Of a stretch of DNA of 64,000 nt, positions 59,301 to 64,000 are shown piece by piece. Position 1 is the first letter of the stretch; each line of letters begins with the position of its first letter. Both the position numbers and the translations under genes were made by a program. Origin of the DNA: Spirodela intermedia (lineage: Eukaryota; Streptophyta; Magnoliopsida; Alismatales; Araceae); the NCBI GenBank assembly GCA_902729315.2, contig LR746268.1, forward strand, positions 4,147,501-4,211,500, read 5' to 3'. The notes under the pieces were generated by a model that did no database searches, was not told where the DNA came from, and was given only the letters and a program-made list of their open reading frames with translations.

Positions 59301-62300
59301 CGTATTATGTGTATTCAAATGTAATGCGAACTCTAATTAACCTTCTTTCGTTGTCGTCTTTCTTCTATTATGTTTTTTCCCCCTGGCAGTCTTTCCTATT
59401 CTTCTTTCTGGAACCTTTAACCTTTGTTGGCATTTGTTACGGTGCAACCCTTGTTTTCTTTGGGGCAGCTGCACAATGGCTACTTTGTTGATAGAAATGG
59501 GCTGGGTTTAGTTCTGGCTTTTCCCACCCCACTTTTTCATTTTCAGTTGACAATTATAATTCATCAATAAAATTGGAACGGATGTGGTAGATTTTGATTG
59601 ATATGATCTTTTGCATCAGAATCTGCCTATTTTTTGGTCCTATGGCCTGAAATGATTCATATACTGGGCTTATTTTGAACAACTTTTATGAAAGGGATTT
59701 GTAGAGGTTTTCTGTCTGGTGGGCTGTCTGTGTATCGTTATAGCATGAAAAATCAAATATATCCTTGTAAATTGTTGTTTTTAATTTCAAAATGGTTATG
59801 CATAGTTTCAATTTCATCATGTTCTGAAAAAAAAACATAGATTATTTTCCTATTTTCGACTGGCAAAGAGAACTGAAGACGCGCTTATTTTTTATGGCCT
59901 GTAACTAGAGCTCGCTTGGTTGCCAACCTGATGCCTGGTTGCATGTGAATAATGCATGAAACTGTGGTAAACATGGCCATTAGTGGCCATGTCCTGGATA
60001 GAGTAGAGTGTCCCTAGAATTTTGTCAAATGTCCCTTATGAATATGTCTCGATGTCTTTTTAATTTCAGGTGACACTCCTTGCTACATGATTATCTTGGA
60101 GTACTGCTCTAGACTGGACTTGAAATTTTGTACTCAGAATTAAAACGCCACTTTGTATTTTTTTGTTGCGAACTGCTTGATGCTAGTTTTGTTGATAGAC
60201 TGCAACAAATTACTTTTGGTTCCAATTATCAATCCTTTTTTGTTCAGAGGATAATTTACAGTTTGATAATGGTAGGTAATAGTCTTGTGGATGTTATCTT
60301 TAAAAAAAAAAAAGGCTATCTTTCAATTATTTCCTTATATTTTAATAGTTGTAGTTCTCTAGGGATTGTAGCCACACTTTAAGGAATCGCATGAACGGTA
60401 GATTTATCAGGTGTTGACACCCTGCCAAGAGAGATTATGAAGCACTTGCCTGGCAAAAAGGACGATTATTTATTCTGTTGGTGGATTTTTTTTTATTACA
60501 ATGGATGCGGCTGGATCTAAGAACTGAGTATTTTTTCCCCTTTTCAGGCGTTGGCAAGTGGTGGTTCACGCATGAAGTACAGCAAACTTCCTGATTTACC
60601 AGGTGGTTATAGACCTGTTACTATTGGTCAGAGGGATCTTGATAGATGTGATGTTTGCCATATGGATGAAGTAAGACACTTTCTGGCGGTTGTCATATTT
60701 CTTAATTCATGTATCCTGTGTCAGATATATTTGTACTTGTTGCATAGTTGTTGCATGTGTACCAATACATTTATTCTGTGGCTGCTTTAATAGAGGACAA
60801 CGCTTAAGTCTTATGCTTGGTTTAGATAAAAATCGTTTACTTGTTGGATGGACGACTTCTTACACAACCGCGCTAAATAAGGTCTTAGAAGTTCGTCTAG
60901 AAATATTACTTAAGAACTTTGCATTATTCATAGATTCATAGCTTTCTGTTGGATGCCTTGGTCTTTAACTTCCAAGAATTTTGCTCGAACATAAAAACGA
61001 TTTAATTACCCTGATAGGTGCCCTCTCTTGACTAGTATCAAAAGTGTCTTGCACATGGTTTCAGCTACTTGAACTGCAGCTTTTAGCTATACTCTTCGAT
61101 TTCAATGCGATATCACGAAACTTGTCTTGGGTTAATTGTTCTGTCCCTAGAATTTGTTAAAGGTGTTTTTTTTTCTTTATACAATGCTTTGTATTTTTGC
61201 CCCAGGCTGGATGGCACCTAGTTGGGCCATTGTTTGCTTTTGTTCCAACTAATCATTCACATTCAACTTACTATAAAGAAAAAAAATCAGTTATTGCTGA
61301 TTATATATAATGGGGAAGCGCCCACCGTCATAGTCTCCACATTGTATATATGCTGTTTCAAGAACTGTTTTGCATTGATTACTACGAAGGTAAATACATT
61401 ATGATAAAGGCTGTTTATCTATTTTTACCTGCTAGTTGTGAGTTCGATGTCAAGATCACTTTGACATGATGTCTAGGCTGATGATTGTTATTGGATTGCA
61501 TGCAACTCCTTTTTCCTTGGCAACATGACAAAGTCAAATTTTGCTTGTATGTGAGGTGCTATGCTATGAATAATTTCGGTCATTGTCAATTGTCAGCTAA
61601 CAGCGTGCAGGATACTACATGATAGTAAACCCGGTCTACTCTGGTCATTGTCAATTTGTTTTGAGTTGGATCGCGTCATAATTTTATGATGTCCATTTAT
61701 TCGATTCTTTCTGCAAAGAGCCTTAGAAATGAATAACACAAGGGGATAACGATTCATGATCAATAAAAGGTTTATCCTGTTAGAACGTGTACATGTGCAT
61801 TTATGCATTTGCTGTGACAGTTAATTATTAACATTGTTCTGTTATGGTTATTATTGTTTTCTTTATTTACCAAAACACCAACTGAAATTATGCATTTTTT
61901 CTTCTTCTTAGGAATATGAAGACAACTTATTTTTGCAGTGTGATAAATGTCGAATGATGGTAAGGATATTCTCTTCTTATGATTCAGAATGTCACCTGCA
62001 TTTCTTTTTGTTACGTTTTACTTGTGCTCCTCAGGTTCATGCAAGATGCTATGGTGAATTGGAACCGAAGGATGGGTCACTGTGGCATTGCAACTTATGT
62101 CGGCCTCAGGCTCCTAAAGTTCCTCCCAGATGCTGTCTTTGTCCGGTTACAGGTAAGTTTGTAGTCATTTAAATAAACTAGTAGAAAATAGTTCTTAAGC
62201 GGATGTGGGCGTTTACTCTTTGTTTATCAGGGGGTGCCATGAAGCCTACAACTGATGGCCGGTGGGCTCATCTGACGTGTGCGATCTGGATACCGGGTCT

Positions 62301-63967
62301 GTAATGAATTTTCTAATATGAATATGCGTATCATTTGCCCATTTTCCTCTAATTAGTATTTTCTGTATGATTGTGGACAGTTTTTGAATATTTATTTGCC
62401 AAATTTCTTATGCAGAAACTTGTTTGCTTGATGTCAAGAAAATGGAGCCCATTGATGGGCTGAGTAGAATCAATAAGGTGACTCTTTCTTGCATTCATTT
62501 ATTTGCTAGAAGGCATCCTTTTTTATGGAAGTGACGTGTCTTTTCATAACATCTTGTTTTATGTCTTTGCAGGATAGATGGAAGCTTTTATGTAGTATTT
62601 GTGGTGTTCCCTATGGAGCTTGCATCCAGGTTGTTGTCGTTGAGCTATTATTTAAAGCGCCTTATGGATTTTACAATTTATTATTCGTCACATACATAAA
62701 AAAAATTCCCTTTATTTCATGGATATTGTTTATAGTCATCACTGTCAATTTTTCTATTAAGGTTTATCTTAGAGATTCAAATGTGGGTATTTTAAAACAC
62801 CTGCCATTTAATTGTTTAGTGTAGGAATAACTAACGTTGATGGTATTGTGCCCAGTTTATTTACAAGTCTACCTGATTCTATGCATCATTAAATGGATTA
62901 TGATCCTATTCTAGGTTCCACATGTCGGTGTCTTAATTACTTCTAGTTCATTTTCAAATCATCCATTTGAAGAGAATGTTTTCATAAAAGTAATTTCAGC
63001 AAGAGCAGCTGTTGTTTTGCCACTATGGATATTTGAATCTTATGATTTGTTCAAGCATGATGATGCTTACCCAAGTTTTCTATTCATGATGTTTTTTTAA
63101 TATGAATTATCTGTGCAATCTAGGCATTATATAATATTTTTGGGTTATATGATTATAACTGTGCTTATGAATGACTAGGTGTTATTTTTATAATTACTCC
63201 ATGATTAGAACCGGCCTATTGTTTAGCAATGTGTGTCTTTTTGACTTGTGATGTTTTATTTTGGGTTAGTCATCATTACATATTGTCGGACTGATGTTTA
63301 CCAAGTTCTGATGGTACATTAATTAATTTTAGTGCTCATGAACTTACACTGGTAGAATGCATTAGTTCGTTAATTGTTTTTTCCAAAACTTAATTTTTTC
63401 TTGATGCTTTTTGGTTTTGGAACCTCTATGTGTTGTTCATTCTGTTTAGAACAACTTGTCATATTTCCTTCCAAATTGGTGAGAGGTTTCATGGTACCAC
63501 TCAATAGATTTGCTGCTGTTGTTTTATAGATATTATGCATTATATACTTCTAAGCTTTTCTGACAATTTCCTTTCAGTGCTCCAATAGTTCTTGTCGTGT
63601 TGCGTACCATCCACTCTGTGCACGTTCTAGTGGTCTTTGCATTGAGGTAACTATTTTGAAATCTTATTTTTTCTTTCTGTGACTTGACCGCATTGATGTG
63701 CTGTTGAGCTTCTCATCAAAACATTTTTTTGCATTTGGCATTAACTTCACTTTATTGTGTTGTACATGTAGCCCGAGGATGTGGATCAACTTCACCTTAT
63801 GTCTCCAGACGAGGATGACGACCAGTGCATTCCTCTACTTTCCTTCTGTAGGAAGCACCGACAACCATCAAATGAGTGTTCACCTGCTGAAGAATGTCAT
63901 ACACTATCTGCTCAACCTTGCTCCGCCTATGTTCCTCCGCATAATCCCTCAGGCTGTGCACGAAGTG
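53330..63967 (+). CDS. ATX1: ATX1/ATX2-type trithorax histone H3K4 methyltransferase (3' end missing)
   Basis: ATX1/2 proteins methylate histone H3 lysine 4 in the nucleus. Eighteen plus-strand exons (826 codons) are seen: 53330-53961, 54054-54105, 54209-54283, 54462-54672, 55681-55804, 55967-56071, 56815-57002, 57214-57306, 57459-57556, 58199-58360, 60548-60670, 61912-61959, 62035-62152, 62231-62296, 62416-62477, 62573-62629, 63578-63646 and 63772-63967. Domains in order: basic N-terminus; Tudor-like segment ([14 protein letters not shown]); PWWP at about residue 311 ([18 protein letters not shown]); FYRN/FYRC at about 445-590; PHD finger at about 612-661 (CDVCHM...[15 protein letters not shown]); and extended PHD at about 668-760. 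The gene leaves the window before the SET domain, after about three quarters of the usual 1,060-1,080 residues. Introns 2 and 10 have GC donors. An in-frame ATG at 53354 is an alternative start. Confidence 0.95.
54927..55072 (+). repeat. 73-bp tandem duplication in ATX intron 4
   Basis: Two adjacent copies of a 73-base unit start with TCAGTGT (54927 and 55000). They share AATTGAAGTGAT and TGGCCGTTAGG with scattered mismatches. The repeat is intronic and noncoding. Confidence 0.85.
58361..60547. other. Long ATX intron 10
   Basis: This 2.2-kb AT-rich intron separates the FYRC-region exon from the PHD exons. It begins with a GC donor. No ORF or transposon inside it was recognised. Confidence 0.6.
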
Positions 63968-64000
63968 GTATATTGTGCTACCTTTGATTGCCTTCTCTGG

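Overview
This window is nuclear DNA of a flowering plant. Every gene found has a clear land-plant homologue, the genes are split by many GT-AG introns, and several products carry organelle-targeting N-termini. The strong GC-rich codon bias of some genes (the PORR gene at 32.6-34.2 kb, WRKY exons, BASS1 exon 1) beside AT-rich ones is typical of monocots, so a non-grass monocot is my best guess, but the sequence alone does not prove it.

Layout. The left 8.6 kb is AT-rich, gene-poor and made of decayed LTR retrotransposons: a Ty3/gypsy integrase remnant (about 0.84-1.52 kb), then a heavily mutated Ty1/copia gag-pol (about 3.57-6.2 kb) whose gag was split by a later solo LTR (3906-4631). From 8.9 kb onward the window is gene-dense euchromatin with nine protein-coding genes. 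On the plus strand lie CNX1 (molybdenum cofactor synthesis, 13 exons) and an RraA-fold gene (single coding exon). On the minus strand follow a PARN-like pseudo-nuclease (8 exons) and BASS1 (plastid transporter, 7 exons). BASS1 is head-to-head with an intronless PORR organelle-splicing gene (plus), which converges on a group I WRKY gene (minus, 4 exons). Next on the minus strand are a GPI-anchored aspartic protease (10 exons, apparently damaged) and BCCP, the biotin carrier of plastid acetyl-CoA carboxylase (7 exons). An ATX1/ATX2-type trithorax histone methyltransferase gene (plus, 18 exons seen) runs off the right edge before its SET domain.

The genes do not form an operon or pathway cluster; this is ordinary plant gene order. 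Three products act in or on plastids or organelles (BASS1, BCCP, PORR), and BASS1 and PORR share a promoter of about 240 bp. No tRNA, rRNA or CRISPR array was recognised.

The observations most worth checking are: a one-base frameshift plus a non-canonical GA splice donor in the aspartic protease; a 45-codon upstream ORF whose stop overlaps the CNX1 start codon; loss of catalytic acidic residues in the PARN-like protein; three GC-AG introns; long CT/GA dinucleotide arrays at several gene starts; and the nested retroelement at the left. I found no convincing wholly new biological system.
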